From the NCBI GenBank assembly GCA_021784205.1, contig JAJXTB010000071.1, forward strand, positions 1 to 14,230: a DNA stretch of 14,230 nt, written 5' to 3'. Numbering within the stretch: the first letter of the stretch is position 1; the number at the start of each line of letters is the position of its first letter. The notes under the pieces are model-generated. The model worked only from the letters and a program-made list of their open reading frames with translations. It had not been told where the DNA came from and did no database searches. A program made the translations under genes and the position numbers. Positions 1 to 7,898 of this stretch are shown piece by piece. Source of the DNA: Actinomycetes bacterium. Lineage in GTDB: Bacteria > Actinomycetota > Acidimicrobiia > Acidimicrobiales > RAAP-2.

Positions 1-886
1 CCACCGCGAGCTGACTCGAGAACGTCGACACCGAAGCGAGGGAGATCGTCGCCGAAGTCGGTATGACGATAAGACCGCACACGTAATCGCCGTCGAGGCC
101 GTTCAAGGGGTACTGAATCATCGCGATCCGCCCGCCCGTGAAGCTCGTCATCGAGCACGCAGCCTGGGCGGCGGCGATGGTCGCGTATCCGGGCACCCAC
201 AGCGGGTTCTGCGAGAAGGCCGAGCCGGTGTTGTTTCCTACGATCGCGCCCCACTGCAGGCTGGTCGCGTAGATGCCCACGGTGCCCACGCCGATGCTCG
301 CGAAGTAGGCGAGCTGGCCCTGAAGGGTCGCGGCGTCGTTGGCGAACTGCGCGCTCGTCGGGGCGCTGCCGTTGCGCAGGGACTGCCACGCGTTGCCCGT
401 CTCGACGTCGAGCCACCACTGAGCCCCGAGGGCGGCGGCCGTCGGAGAGACCGCGGACAGCTGGGTCTCGGCCGAGACCACGGCCTGGAACGAGGCCTGC
501 GCGGCGTTCCAGCCGTAGTCGTAGGAGCAGTTCACCGAGTTCGCCCCCGAGCACGGCTTGGGCGTCGACTGCGACAGGGGCCAGTTGGAGTTGTTCGACG
601 GGCCGGGGTTGTCGGTGTTCACGTAGAACTGCGGGCTCGCCGAGAGCGAGGTTCCCGCCCAGGTGATCTCGCTGGCCAGGCAGGGGTTGACCGAGAAGGA
701 GTGCCCGTTGTCGACACCGACAACGCCAAAGCCCGTGGCCGCAGGCAGGTTCGCGCCGCACTGGGGAAAGCTGATGTCGTATCCCAGCGAAGTTGGCGGT
801 ACCGAGGCCGCCTGCGCGCCGAGTACCCCCAGGCCCCCCGCCATCAGCGAGGACACCACGAGTACTGCAAGCGCGCGTCGGATCAC
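1..886 (-). CDS. Secreted GH25-like (DUF1906-type) protein, 3' end cut by window
   Basis: An open frame runs from GTG at 886 to the left edge (295 codons, no stop), so the C-terminus is missing. An in-frame TAG lies 12 bases upstream of the GTG, which makes it the earliest possible start; no good Shine-Dalgarno is seen. Residues 1-26 form a signal peptide: RR at 3-4, a hydrophobic core, and an AQA cleavage site at 24-26. The mature part opens with GYDISFPQCG (35-44). It contains WWLDVETG (157-164), where D160 and E162 match the DxE pair of GH25-like TIM barrels, and later an IGVYS-like strand and QYPLNGLDGDYVCG. These features fit the secreted glycoside-hydrolase-like proteins common in actinobacteria. 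Muramidase activity is possible but not shown. Cysteines suggest disulfides outside the cell. After the barrel-like part there is a Ser/Thr/Ala-rich tail of unknown role. The gene lies 69 bases downstream of hipA on the same strand and is probably unrelated to it. Confidence 0.72.
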   Translation of the reverse strand, partial: MIRRALAVLVVSSLMAGGLGVLGAQAASVPPTSLGYDISFPQCGANLPAATGFGVVGVDNGHSFSVNPCLASEITWAGTSLSASPQFYVNTDNPGPSNNSNWPLSQSTPKPCSGANSVNCSYDYGWNAAQASFQAVVSAETQLSAVSPTAAALGAQWWLDVETGNAWQSLRNGSAPTSAQFANDAATLQGQLAYFASIGVGTVGIYATSLQWGAIVGNNTGSAFSQNPLWVPGYATIAAAQAACSMTSFTGGRIAMIQYPLNGLDGDYVCGLIVIPTSATISLASVSTFSSQLAV

Positions 887-955
887 CCGTCCACACTACG
901 CCGGTCACCCCGCGCGAATTGTGGCTCACACCAACTTCCAAGGTGCGACACCGGC

Positions 956-2257
956 TCAGCGGGGTCGAAAGCGCGCGATGTCGGCCGCGATTTTCGCGCT
1001 GGTGGCCGCGTCGACGCCGGCCTCGACCGCGAAGTCGGGCCACTGGTCGATCGCCCCGTTGACCTGGTCGATCGTCGCGGCGATTCCGGGCACCTCGTGG
1101 CGATCACCCAGTGCGCGAAAGTCATCAATCGTGATGTCGGTGAACTTGGCGTTGACACTCATCTGGTGGGCCTGGGGCCACTCGGCGTCCCAGTAGGAGT
1201 GGGTGACGTCGTAGGCCGGCGCTAGCTGCCACGTCCCGTGCTCGGCGAGCAGGAACGAGGCGTTCTTCGTGTGGTCGTCACGATTCACACCGGCCACGTT
1301 GAAGAGCGCGCGCCGGAAGATCTCACGGGCCGCTTCGGGCCCGAGTCCGAGCTCGCGCGCGGTGAGGAAGTAGCTCGAGTACGAGTGCGTGCGGGCCAGG
1401 TTGTAGTCGAGGTGCGCGAGCGCGCACAGCGTCTGGGTGTGGAGACGCTCATTGTGCGGCGCGCGGTCGAAGCGCCGGGTGAGAAAGTGCGCCCGCGGGC
1501 CTTCCAGCAGGAGGCGCGACTCGCTGATGTCGATCCCGGCCGCGCGCGCCATGAGGTAGTACGCATACTCCACGCGCCCGTAGGGCTGGGTGTCGGCGAG
1601 GGGTGAAGAATCGAGCACCGCCGGATCGCCCACGCCGTCGAGCTTGATCAACCACTGCTCGTATCCCTCGGGCGCACTGAACTGACCCGAGAGCATCTCG
1701 TAGGTCGTGGGATTGAAGGCGATGACCGCCTTGGCGCGCGCTCCCCCGGCGGAAGATCCCACCGTGATGAGATCGGCGAGCGCGTCGTGAACGTCATCCT
1801 CGCGCAGCGTCCCGCGCAGCGCCGAGCGCGCCGCGGTGACCAGGCGGGCGACCTGGACGAGACTCGGCTCCGCGATTTCTGGACCGGTGGGCGGTGCGAA
1901 GGAGAGCGCCCCCATGGCGCGGCTGCCGGCGTAGGCGAGGCGATCGAGCGCGGTGATCTGGGCCGCGCCAATGCCCTGTTCAGCCATCCAGGCCGTGACG
2001 AGGGCGCTGCCGAAGCGGTCGGGCAGGGCGTCGGCGAGCATCGCCGGCAACCCGTAGTACGTCGTGCGCGAGAGCTCGGGAAACTCGTAGACCCCGGCGC
2101 GTCGGGGCATGTGCAGCGGGGCGAGCTCGAGCCCGTCGTCGAGCCAGGCCTCGTCGTACTCGAAGGCGTAGACACCCGTTGCCGGATCGAGCGCGACTGC
2201 GCCCACCCGCCGACCCCAGGCCGAGACCTCGAGGACGGTGGCGGGCGAGTAGGTCAT
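956..2257 (-). CDS. hipA: HipA-family serine/threonine kinase toxin
   Basis: The product is 433 aa, the usual HipA size. Order: N-terminal HipA domain (about 1-125), then the kinase core. Visible motifs are the Gly-rich loop GSSAGGARAK (167-176), the ATP-site lysine K205 in QWLIKLD, RRFDR (261-265), the catalytic loop NRDDHTKN (325-332, D327 and N332) and the metal-binding D350 in APAYD. All are intact, so the kinase should be active. Known HipA proteins phosphorylate targets such as glutamyl-tRNA synthetase and induce dormancy; the target here is unknown. The ATG at 2257 overlaps the hipB stop as ATGA, which implies translational coupling. A longer in-frame extension upstream (to 2545) is Arg-rich, overlaps hipB in another frame and is not used. 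Serines S168/S169 in the Gly-rich loop could correspond to the autophosphorylated serine of E. coli HipA; this is inference. Confidence 0.93.
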   Translation of the reverse strand: MTYSPATVLEVSAWGRRVGAVALDPATGVYAFEYDEAWLDDGLELAPLHMPRRAGVYEFPELSRTTYYGLPAMLADALPDRFGSALVTAWMAEQGIGAAQITALDRLAYAGSRAMGALSFAPPTGPEIAEPSLVQVARLVTAARSALRGTLREDDVHDALADLITVGSSAGGARAKAVIAFNPTTYEMLSGQFSAPEGYEQWLIKLDGVGDPAVLDSSPLADTQPYGRVEYAYYLMARAAGIDISESRLLLEGPRAHFLTRRFDRAPHNERLHTQTLCALAHLDYNLARTHSYSSYFLTARELGLGPEAAREIFRRALFNVAGVNRDDHTKNASFLLAEHGTWQLAPAYDVTHSYWDAEWPQAHQMSVNAKFTDITIDDFRALGDRHEVPGIAATIDQVNGAIDQWPDFAVEAGVDAATSAKIAADIARFRPR

Positions 2258-2577
2258 GACCCCGCGCGCGCTCGGCGAACGCGACGCGTTCGACCCGCCT
2301 CGCCGCGGGCGCGCAGCATCTCCATCGGGCTGAAGTCGGTCTCGGCCGGGGCGAAGGAGTCGAGCCACTCGGCGCGTCCGAGGGCGCGCGCGACCCGCAC
2401 GACGCTCGCCAGACTCGAGCCGCCTCCGCGTTCGAGGTTCTTGAGGGTACTCAGGGAGATGTTGGCCCGCTCGGCGAGCTCGGCCTGGGTGAGTCGTCGG
2501 GCGAGGCGCAGCCGTCGCACGGCGCGGCCGAAGCTCGCCTCCCACTCGTTCACGGTGCTCGATGGTTGGATTTCCAC
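2254..2577 (-). CDS. hipB: HipB-like Xre-family antitoxin and repressor
   Basis: A 107-aa protein with one Cro/C1-type helix-turn-helix at about residues 16-70. The recognition unit is LTQAELAERANISLSTLKNL (29-48), followed by a helix bundle with VVRVARALG. HipB proteins bind HipA, neutralise it and repress their own operon. The C-terminal 20 residues are Arg/Ala-rich and probably disordered. The chosen start is GTG at 2577; a second GTG at codon 9 would give a protein eight residues shorter, and neither has a strong Shine-Dalgarno. The gene overlaps hipA by 4 bases and is upstream of it, the classical hipBA order. A 22-bp inverted repeat 20 to 41 bases upstream is the likely operator. Confidence 0.88.
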   Translation of the reverse strand: MEIQPSSTVNEWEASFGRAVRRLRLARRLTQAELAERANISLSTLKNLERGGGSSLASVVRVARALGRAEWLDSFAPAETDFSPMEMLRARGEAGRTRRVRRARAGS

Positions 2578-2596
2578 TCTTTAGATCCCTCGTAAC

Positions 2597-2618
2597 GTAC
2601 TAATAGATCTAATAATAC
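2597..2618. promoter_or_regulatory. Inverted repeat, candidate HipB operator
   Basis: The halves GTACTAATAGA and TCTAATAATAC form a 22-bp dyad with 9 of 11 positions matching. The inner 8 bases, TAGATCTA, are perfect. It lies in an AT-rich island that stands out from the GC-rich surroundings and sits 20-41 bases before the hipB GTG. On the minus strand it covers TATTAT (2617 to 2612), a 5/6 match to a -10 box. Binding there would block transcription, as expected for HipB autorepression. The site differs in sequence from the E. coli HipB operator, so the link to HipB is by position. Confidence 0.55.
2612..2617 (-). promoter_or_regulatory. Possible -10 box of hipBA
   Basis: TATTAT on the minus strand matches TATAAT at 5 of 6 positions and lies 35-40 bases before the hipB start, inside the dyad. 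No convincing -35 hexamer is found 16-18 bases upstream. A second candidate, TATAGT (2675 to 2670), also 5/6, lies further upstream and would give a leader of about 90 bases. Which one is used cannot be told from sequence. Confidence 0.35.
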
Positions 2619-2706
2619 CTACTGAGTGCGTAATCCGTCCAGTAGACCGCCAGAAGAGTCAGAATTCAAACTATATCCGTGCGCCGAACCGAGACGGCAC
2701 CCGCGC

Positions 2707-4071
2707 CTAGGCGATGTAGAAGGTCTTGGCGTTCGTGAACTCGCGGATGCCCATCGCCGAGAGCTCGCGGCCATATCCCGACTTCTTGATGCCACCGAAG
2801 GGCAGCTCAGGGGTCGAGGCGACGATCGCGTTGGCGAAGACCATCCCCGACTCCACGCCGTTGATCGCGCGCTCGATTTCACTGGGATCCGTTGCCCAGA
2901 TCGAGCCGCCCAGCCCCCACGGGGTCGAGTTGGCGAGCGTGATCGCCTCGTCCAGGTCCTCGACGACCTCGACGACCGCGACCGGACCGAAGAGCTCTTC
3001 GCAGCCCGCGCGCGAGTCGCGCGGCACGTTGGTAAGAACCGTGGCCTCGTAGTAGTAGCCCGTGCCCTCGATCATCTTGCCGCCGCAGCGCACTACCGCG
3101 CCCTTGGCGACCGAGTCGAGCACCTGGGCGTGGATCAACTCGCGCTGCTCGGCGTTAACCAGCGGTCCCATGTTGGTCTCCGGGTCCATCGGGTCGCCGA
3201 CCTTCACTTCGCTCATGGCCTTGGTGAAGCGCTCGATGAACTCCTCGGAGCGCTCCTTTACGACAATGAAGCGCTTGGCCGCGATGCAGCTCTGGCCGTT
3301 GTTCTGGATGCGGGCCGTAACCGCCATCGGGACGGTCGTGTCCATGTCGGCCGAGCTCGCGATAATGAACGCATCCGATCCACCGAGTTCGAGCACGCAC
3401 TTCTTTAGGTTCGCACCGGCCTGGGCGCCGACCTTCTGGCCGGCGACTTCAGAACCGGTGAGTGTCACCGCGGCGACACGATCGTCAGCGATCAGGTCCG
3501 CGAGGGCCTGGTGGCCGAGGAAGAGGTTCGCGAACACGCCCTTGGGGAATCCGGCGCGCAGGAACAGGCTCTCTAAGTACAGGGCGGAGCCGGGCACGTT
3601 GTGCGCGTGCTTCAAGATGCCGACGTTGCCCGCCATCATGGCCGGCGCCGCGAAGCGCACCGCCTGCCAGAGCGCGAAGTTCCAGGGCATCACGGCGAGC
3701 ACGGTGCCGAGGGGCTCGTAGCGGATGCCGCTGCGCGAGGCGGGCGAGGCGATGATCTCCTCGCCGAGGAGCTCTTCGGCGTGCTCGGCGTAGTAGCGCA
3801 TCGTCTTGGCGCACTTCATCACTTCGCCCTTGGCCTGGACGAAGGTCTTGCCCATCTCCGAGGTGAGAAGGGCCGCCGCGCTGTCGAGCTCGTCCTCGAG
3901 CAACTGGGCCGCGCGGGTCATCAGTTCGCCACGGTCCTTGAAGGGGGTCATCTTCCAGCTGGCGAAGGTCGTGACGGCCTGGGCCACCGCGGCCTCGATC
4001 TGTTCCGGGGTGTGCGCCGGATACTCGGCGATGACCTCTTCGGTGGCCGGATTGATCGCGGTGAATGCCAT
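2707..4071 (-). CDS. gabD1: NAD(P)-dependent succinate-semialdehyde dehydrogenase
   Basis: A complete 454-aa aldehyde dehydrogenase that oxidises succinate semialdehyde to succinate in the GABA/4-aminobutyrate and alternative TCA route, in the cytosol. Visible: N131 in PWNF, K154 in LKHAHNVPGSAL (Rossmann cofactor site), TGSEVAG (205-211), the general base E228 in LELGGSDAF, the nucleophile C262 in NNGQSCIAAKRF, EELFGPV (358-364) and PFGGIKKSGYGREL near the C-terminus. Length and the KHAHNVPGSA and GGSDAF motifs match the short GabD1 type seen in mycobacteria rather than the roughly 480-aa E. coli GabD. The ATG at 4071 has a purine-rich Shine-Dalgarno, AAGGGAAGAG, just upstream. The gene stands alone, 124 bases from the thioesterase. 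A related semialdehyde substrate is possible. Confidence 0.9.
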   Translation of the reverse strand: MAFTAINPATEEVIAEYPAHTPEQIEAAVAQAVTTFASWKMTPFKDRGELMTRAAQLLEDELDSAAALLTSEMGKTFVQAKGEVMKCAKTMRYYAEHAEELLGEEIIASPASRSGIRYEPLGTVLAVMPWNFALWQAVRFAAPAMMAGNVGILKHAHNVPGSALYLESLFLRAGFPKGVFANLFLGHQALADLIADDRVAAVTLTGSEVAGQKVGAQAGANLKKCVLELGGSDAFIIASSADMDTTVPMAVTARIQNNGQSCIAAKRFIVVKERSEEFIERFTKAMSEVKVGDPMDPETNMGPLVNAEQRELIHAQVLDSVAKGAVVRCGGKMIEGTGYYYEATVLTNVPRDSRAGCEELFGPVAVVEVVEDLDEAITLANSTPWGLGGSIWATDPSEIERAINGVESGMVFANAIVASTPELPFGGIKKSGYGRELSAMGIREFTNAKTFYIA

Positions 4072-4195
4072 GACTCTTCCCTTCGTCGCCGCCGGAATCC
4101 CCCGGGCGGTTTTTACCCCTCCATCTTTAGCCCGAAACGCGTGGACGTGTCACCGGGGCGCCGTGACCAACGACCCTTCGCGGGGCGAAATGATT

Positions 4196-4669
4196 TCAAT
4201 CCGGCGCTTGTACCGCGAAGGCCTCGGGCATCTGCACGCAGAGCACGTCGCCGGTGACCGTCACCACACCATCGACGATCAGGTCCGAGACGACGCGCAC
4301 CTTGCGCCCGGCGATCTCGCCCACGCGGCCGCGGATCTGGATCTCGGGCCCGAGCGGGGTGGGCTTGGCGAAGCTGACGAGCAGTGACGCCGTGACAAAG
4401 CGAAACGCCGGCAACGTGTCCATCTCTCGAGCCTCGGCGCGATACATCGCTGCGGCAGCGGTGCCCGTCGAATGACAGTCGATGAGCGACGCGAGCAGGC
4501 CGCCGTAGACGTAGCCGGGAACCGCGGTGTGATACTCGCTCGGAGTGAAGCGCGTCAGGCTCTCCTCGCCGTCCCAAACGGTCGCGACGTGGTAGCCGTG
4601 TTCGTTGAGACGCCCGCAGCCGTAGCAGTGAGCGAGGTGCTCGGGGTAATAGTCCTGGAAGGCTCTCAT
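4196..4669 (-). CDS. PaaI-type hotdog-fold thioesterase
   Basis: A 157-aa single hotdog domain. The N-terminus has HCYGCGRLNEHG (14-25), a CxxC signature seen in this PaaI-like subfamily. The central helix motif is PGYVYGGLLASLIDCHSTGTA (51 onward), with the conserved GG at 56-57 and D64 as candidate catalytic acid. SFAKPTPLG (99-107) and a terminal strand follow. The family hydrolyses acyl-CoA thioesters; the specific acyl group is not readable here. The ATG at 4669 follows AAGGGG about 6 bases upstream. The gene reads toward gabD with a 124-base gap, so co-transcription is possible but not evident. No clear rho-independent terminator is seen after its stop. Confidence 0.82.
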   Translation of the reverse strand: MRAFQDYYPEHLAHCYGCGRLNEHGYHVATVWDGEESLTRFTPSEYHTAVPGYVYGGLLASLIDCHSTGTAAAAMYRAEAREMDTLPAFRFVTASLLVSFAKPTPLGPEIQIRGRVGEIAGRKVRVVSDLIVDGVVTVTGDVLCVQMPEAFAVQAPD

Positions 4670-4764
4670 GTGTTCCCCTTCGCGACGACTGCATCGTAGT
4701 AACTCTCGAATCTTCCAAGGTTTGCTCGGGGCGACCTGGCGCCGGCATCCCGATCAGACAGCCC

Positions 4765-5181
4765 CTAGAGCACGATGAGGAGTCCGTCGAACCCGAGACT
4801 TCTCTTGGTGGGCCAACCTCGATCCGTGGTCACGAGGACATCCGCACCGTGGCGAAGTGCGGTAGCGACAACCAGCGCATCGGGCAATTTGAGTTTCTGA
4901 CCGTGACGAGCGCGCAGTCTCGCCGCCACGAGGGCAACGTCACTGTCGAGCTCGACAATTGCCAGTGGGAGGCGCTCGATGAACTCGCGAACCGCCGTGA
5001 TCGACGGCTCGCCATCGCGTGCCGGGGATACGAGGGACTCCGCAAGGGCTGAAGCGGGAACGGCGATTTGATCACCTCGCTGTCGCGCGTTCGCCAATTC
5101 CTTGCTCGCCCCGAGATGGTGGGCGTCACTCTCATCGAAGAATCCAATGAGAACCCCAGCGTCAATGACGGTTAGTCCCAT
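4765..5181 (-). CDS. vapC: VapC-type PIN-domain ribonuclease toxin
   Basis: A 138-aa PIN domain with all four acidic active-site residues: D7 in VIDAGVLIGF, E48 in ALAESL, D101 in LPDALVVATAL and D120 in TTDRGW. These coordinate Mg or Mn for RNA cleavage; VapC toxins usually cut tRNA or rRNA, but the target here is unknown. The ATG at 5181 lies inside the end of the upstream antitoxin gene (10-base overlap), so the two are translationally coupled. All motifs are intact and the length is normal, so it should be functional. Confidence 0.9.
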   Translation of the reverse strand: MGLTVIDAGVLIGFFDESDAHHLGASKELANARQRGDQIAVPASALAESLVSPARDGEPSITAVREFIERLPLAIVELDSDVALVAARLRARHGQKLKLPDALVVATALRHGADVLVTTDRGWPTKRSLGFDGLLIVL

Positions 5182-5414
5182 TCGTCACGAAGCTGCTCGA
5201 GGACTTCGCGGTCGTAGACGCCCGTCAGGTACCCCGCGAACGTCTCCAGCACGTCCTCTTCTCGCTCGAGCACCACCCGTCCGGGTCCGTCTGGCCTGGC
5301 GATGACTCGTTCGCCCGCCCTCAAGCCAGCGACTCGCATGGCGTCCACGGGAATGGTCACCTGGTGCTTCTCACTGATCCTGGTGCTACGCCACCGTTTC
5401 TTTACTTTCGCCAT
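5172..5414 (-). CDS. vapB: AbrB/MazE/SpoVT-fold antitoxin of the VapC pair
   Basis: An 80-aa protein. Residues about 10-50 form a swapped-hairpin AbrB domain: RISEKHQVTIPVDAMRVAGL then GERVIARPDGPGRVVLE. The C-terminal part (about 51-80, ending LEQLRDEWD) is acidic and amphipathic, as expected for the segment that wraps and blocks the toxin. It should bind its own promoter as a dimer. The ATG at 5414 has no Shine-Dalgarno. A -10-like TATTCT (5428 to 5423) lies only 8 bases before it, so the transcript may be leaderless or nearly so. The gene is immediately upstream of vapC and overlaps it by 10 bases. Confidence 0.87.
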   Translation of the reverse strand: MAKVKKRWRSTRISEKHQVTIPVDAMRVAGLRAGERVIARPDGPGRVVLEREEDVLETFAGYLTGVYDREVLEQLRDEWD

Positions 5415-5422
5415 ATTTGTAA

Positions 5423-5428
5423 AGAATA
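5423..5428 (-). promoter_or_regulatory. Possible -10 box of vapBC, near-leaderless start
   Basis: TATTCT on the minus strand matches TATAAT at 4 of 6 positions and ends 8 bases before the antitoxin ATG. Transcription starting 6-8 bases after it would give a leader of 0-3 bases. This fits the absence of a Shine-Dalgarno. There is no recognisable -35 hexamer. Leaderless genes are common in actinobacteria. Confidence 0.3.
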
Positions 5429-5429
5429 G

Positions 5430-5448
5430 CGCCCCAACACGTGGGGCG
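5430..5448 (-). terminator. Hairpin: ppsA terminator or vapBC operator
   Basis: A perfect 7-bp inverted repeat, CGCCCCA and TGGGGCG, with a 5-base loop. Read on the minus strand it is followed by CTATTCTTT, a loose T-rich run. It lies 62 bases past the ppsA stop, so it can end ppsA transcription. It also lies directly behind the -10-like TATTCT of the antitoxin gene, where an AbrB-fold repressor could bind. Sequence alone does not decide between the two roles. Confidence 0.45.
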
Positions 5449-5509
5449 AGCGCCAGAGAATCGCGCCACTCTCACGATGTCTGGCTGCCACGAAGGTAGC
5501 CGAGTCGTG

Positions 5510-7795
5510 TCAGCGAGACGCCAGGCCCCGGTGCGCGGGATCGGCCGACTCGAGGAGCAGACGCCACTCGGCGCGGGCGATCGACGCGCGCGCGCGCTCG
5601 ACGGCGTCGGGATTGACCGAGATCGACGTGATGCCCAGTCGAACCAGGTGCTCGGCGAACGCCGGGTGGTTCGACGGGGCCTGGCCGCACAGCGACGAGG
5701 TGATCCCCGCCGCGTGCGACGCGCTGATGATCCGCCCGATCGCGTCGAGGACGGCGTCGTCGGACTCGTCGAAGAGCTCGTCGCAGACCTGGCTGTCGCG
5801 GTCCACTCCGAGCATCAGCTGGGTCAGGTCGTTGCTGCCGATGGAGACCCCGTTGATGCCCATCGCCGCGTACTCGGGAACGCGATAACCCACCGAGGGC
5901 ACCTCGGCCATCACCCAGATCGGCACGCTCTCGCCCAGGGGGCTCGCCGCCACCAGCTCGAGGCAGGCCTCGAGCTCCCAGGCGGTGCGCACGAAGGGGA
6001 TCATCAACGTGAGATTCGGGGTCTGCTCGTAGACCGTGGCGAGGACCGCGAGCTCGAGGTTGAAGACCTCGGGGTCGCGCACGTACCGATAGCAGCCCCG
6101 ATAGCCGATCATCGGGTTCTCCTCGACCGGCTCGAAGCGGTCTCCGCCCTCGAGCTTGGCGAACTCGTTGGAGCGAAAGTCGATGCTGCGATAGACGACC
6201 GGTCGGTTTCCGAAGGCTGAGGTGATCTTCACCAGCGAGGTCGCCATCGCGTCGACAAAGGACTTCGACTCACCGCGCTCGATCAACAGCTTGGGATGCA
6301 CCCCGGACAGCGCGTCGGTCACCATGAACTCAGCGCGCAGCAGTCCCACGCCGTCGACGTCGAGGGCCGCCACCTCTTCGGCGTGCTCGGCGAAGGCCAG
6401 GTTCACGTAGAGGCGTGTTGCGAGCGGCAGTGGCGCGCGCTGCGCTTCGCGTGCGGCAGCGACCTTCACCGACGAGGTCGCTGCGGCCGGGACCTGGTCA
6501 CCTTCGAGCACGACGCCCTGGGCGCCGTCGACGGTGACGATCTCGCCGTTTCGCAGTGTGGTGGTGGCGGTGCGCGCCCCCACGACACAGGGCACCCCCA
6601 GTTCACGCGAGACGATCGCCGCGTGACAGGTCATTCCCCCGCCGTCGGTCACGAGCGCGCTCGCACGGCGCATGATCGGCACCCAGTCGGGGCTCGTCAT
6701 GTGCGCGACCAGCACCTCACCGTCGATCAGCTGATCGCCGTCGTCGGCCGAGGAGAGAATGCGCACCACGCCCGCGGCGCGGCCGCTCGAGGCGGCGAGA
6801 CCCTGGAGCAGCACTCGGCCGGTGTCGGCGGAACGCGCGGCGTCGGGCGCGCCCAGGGTGGTGATCGGACGCGACTGCACCAGGTACGTGGCGCCTCCGG
6901 CGATCGCCCACTCGGTGTCCTGAGGGCTGGCGTAGTGGGCCTCCGTGGCGAGACCCAGGCGCGCGATGTCCACGGCCTCTTCGTCGCTAAGGACGCGCTG
7001 GCTCGCCTCACCCGGTGCGAGGTCCACGTGCAGGTCCTCGCCATCGGGGCCGCGCACGATCTTGAAGTCCTTCGTGCCCACGCGCACGTGCACGAGGGTC
7101 GGGCCGTCCTTGGTGAGCACGTAAGTATCGGGCTCGACCTCGCCGCTGACGACGACCTCACCCTGGCCAAAGGCCGCCTCGATGACGACGCGCGACGTGT
7201 CGCCCGTCGAGGGGTCGGCGGTGAACATCACGCCCGACCTCTCAGAGGGCACCATCTCCTGGACGACGACGCCCATCGAGGGCACGTCGGAGAGCCCGCG
7301 TGTGATCCGATACGAGATCACGCGCGCGCCGTAGAGCGACGCCCAGCAGTTGCGCACCGCGACGAGAAGCGCTTCATCGCCCACGACATTCGTGAACGTC
7401 ACGTTCATGCCCGCGAAGGACGTGTCACCGGCGTCTTCACCAGTGCCCGAGGAGCGCACCGCCACTCGCACGCGGTCGCCCAACAGGTGATACGCGTCCA
7501 GGATGGCCCGGACCAGGTCGTCGGGCAACGCCAGGTGGCGAAGGTTCTCCTGGGCCTCGCTCGCGGCCCGGGCGAGGTCGGCGGTGCTCTCGGGCTTCAC
7601 GTTGGCAATAGCCGCGGCGAGCGCGGCCTCGACGCCGGCGCTCGAGACCGCGTAATGGTAGGCGTCGGAGGTGATGACGAAGCCCGGAGGGACGGGTAGC
7701 TGCGCGTGGGTCAGCTCGCCGAGGTTCGCTCCCTTGCCACCGACGAGCGGGGCGTCGGCCAGATGAATGTCCTCAAACCACCGAACGAGTTCCAT
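5510..7795 (-). CDS. ppsA: Phosphoenolpyruvate synthase (pyruvate, water dikinase)
   Basis: A 761-aa protein that converts pyruvate, ATP and water to PEP, AMP and phosphate for gluconeogenesis. Domain order: ATP-grasp pyruvate-binding part (about 1-315; [10 protein letters not shown] near 19-28, [19 protein letters not shown] near 113-131, VQSRPI near 306-311), then the swivelling phosphohistidine domain with [18 protein letters not shown] (H391), then the PEP/pyruvate TIM barrel with [26 protein letters not shown] and catalytic C703 in SLCGQAPSN. All key residues are present. ATG at 7795 is preferred because GGAGG lies 7 bases upstream; a GTG one codon earlier (7798) is possible. Length is slightly below the roughly 790 aa of E. 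coli PpsA. The reading frame upstream overlaps this start only if the frameshift in the Rieske gene is ignored. Confidence 0.93.
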   Translation of the reverse strand: MELVRWFEDIHLADAPLVGGKGANLGELTHAQLPVPPGFVITSDAYHYAVSSAGVEAALAAAIANVKPESTADLARAASEAQENLRHLALPDDLVRAILDAYHLLGDRVRVAVRSSGTGEDAGDTSFAGMNVTFTNVVGDEALLVAVRNCWASLYGARVISYRITRGLSDVPSMGVVVQEMVPSERSGVMFTADPSTGDTSRVVIEAAFGQGEVVVSGEVEPDTYVLTKDGPTLVHVRVGTKDFKIVRGPDGEDLHVDLAPGEASQRVLSDEEAVDIARLGLATEAHYASPQDTEWAIAGGATYLVQSRPITTLGAPDAARSADTGRVLLQGLAASSGRAAGVVRILSSADDGDQLIDGEVLVAHMTSPDWVPIMRRASALVTDGGGMTCHAAIVSRELGVPCVVGARTATTTLRNGEIVTVDGAQGVVLEGDQVPAAATSSVKVAAAREAQRAPLPLATRLYVNLAFAEHAEEVAALDVDGVGLLRAEFMVTDALSGVHPKLLIERGESKSFVDAMATSLVKITSAFGNRPVVYRSIDFRSNEFAKLEGGDRFEPVEENPMIGYRGCYRYVRDPEVFNLELAVLATVYEQTPNLTLMIPFVRTAWELEACLELVAASPLGESVPIWVMAEVPSVGYRVPEYAAMGINGVSIGSNDLTQLMLGVDRDSQVCDELFDESDDAVLDAIGRIISASHAAGITSSLCGQAPSNHPAFAEHLVRLGITSISVNPDAVERARASIARAEWRLLLESADPAHRGLASR

Positions 7796-7898
7796 CACCC
7801 AGCCTCCGTTCTGACGGCTCGACGACGAATTTTTCGCTCTCGAGCGCCGTCACGCCCACAGTAGGACTGGCCCGCGGTGAGCGCGAATCGACGACCGC

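Noticed and set aside
956..2545. A 529-residue reading of HipA starting at 2545
   Set aside because: The extra N-terminal residues are Arg/Pro-rich, lie in hipB in another frame, and would remove the ATGA coupling. ATG at 2257 fits the family start.
4083..4123. CCGCC...GGCGG stem followed by TTTTT on the plus strand, near 4090-4125
   Set aside because: Only a 5-bp stem, and it points to the plus strand where no gene ends. The flanking genes read on the minus strand.
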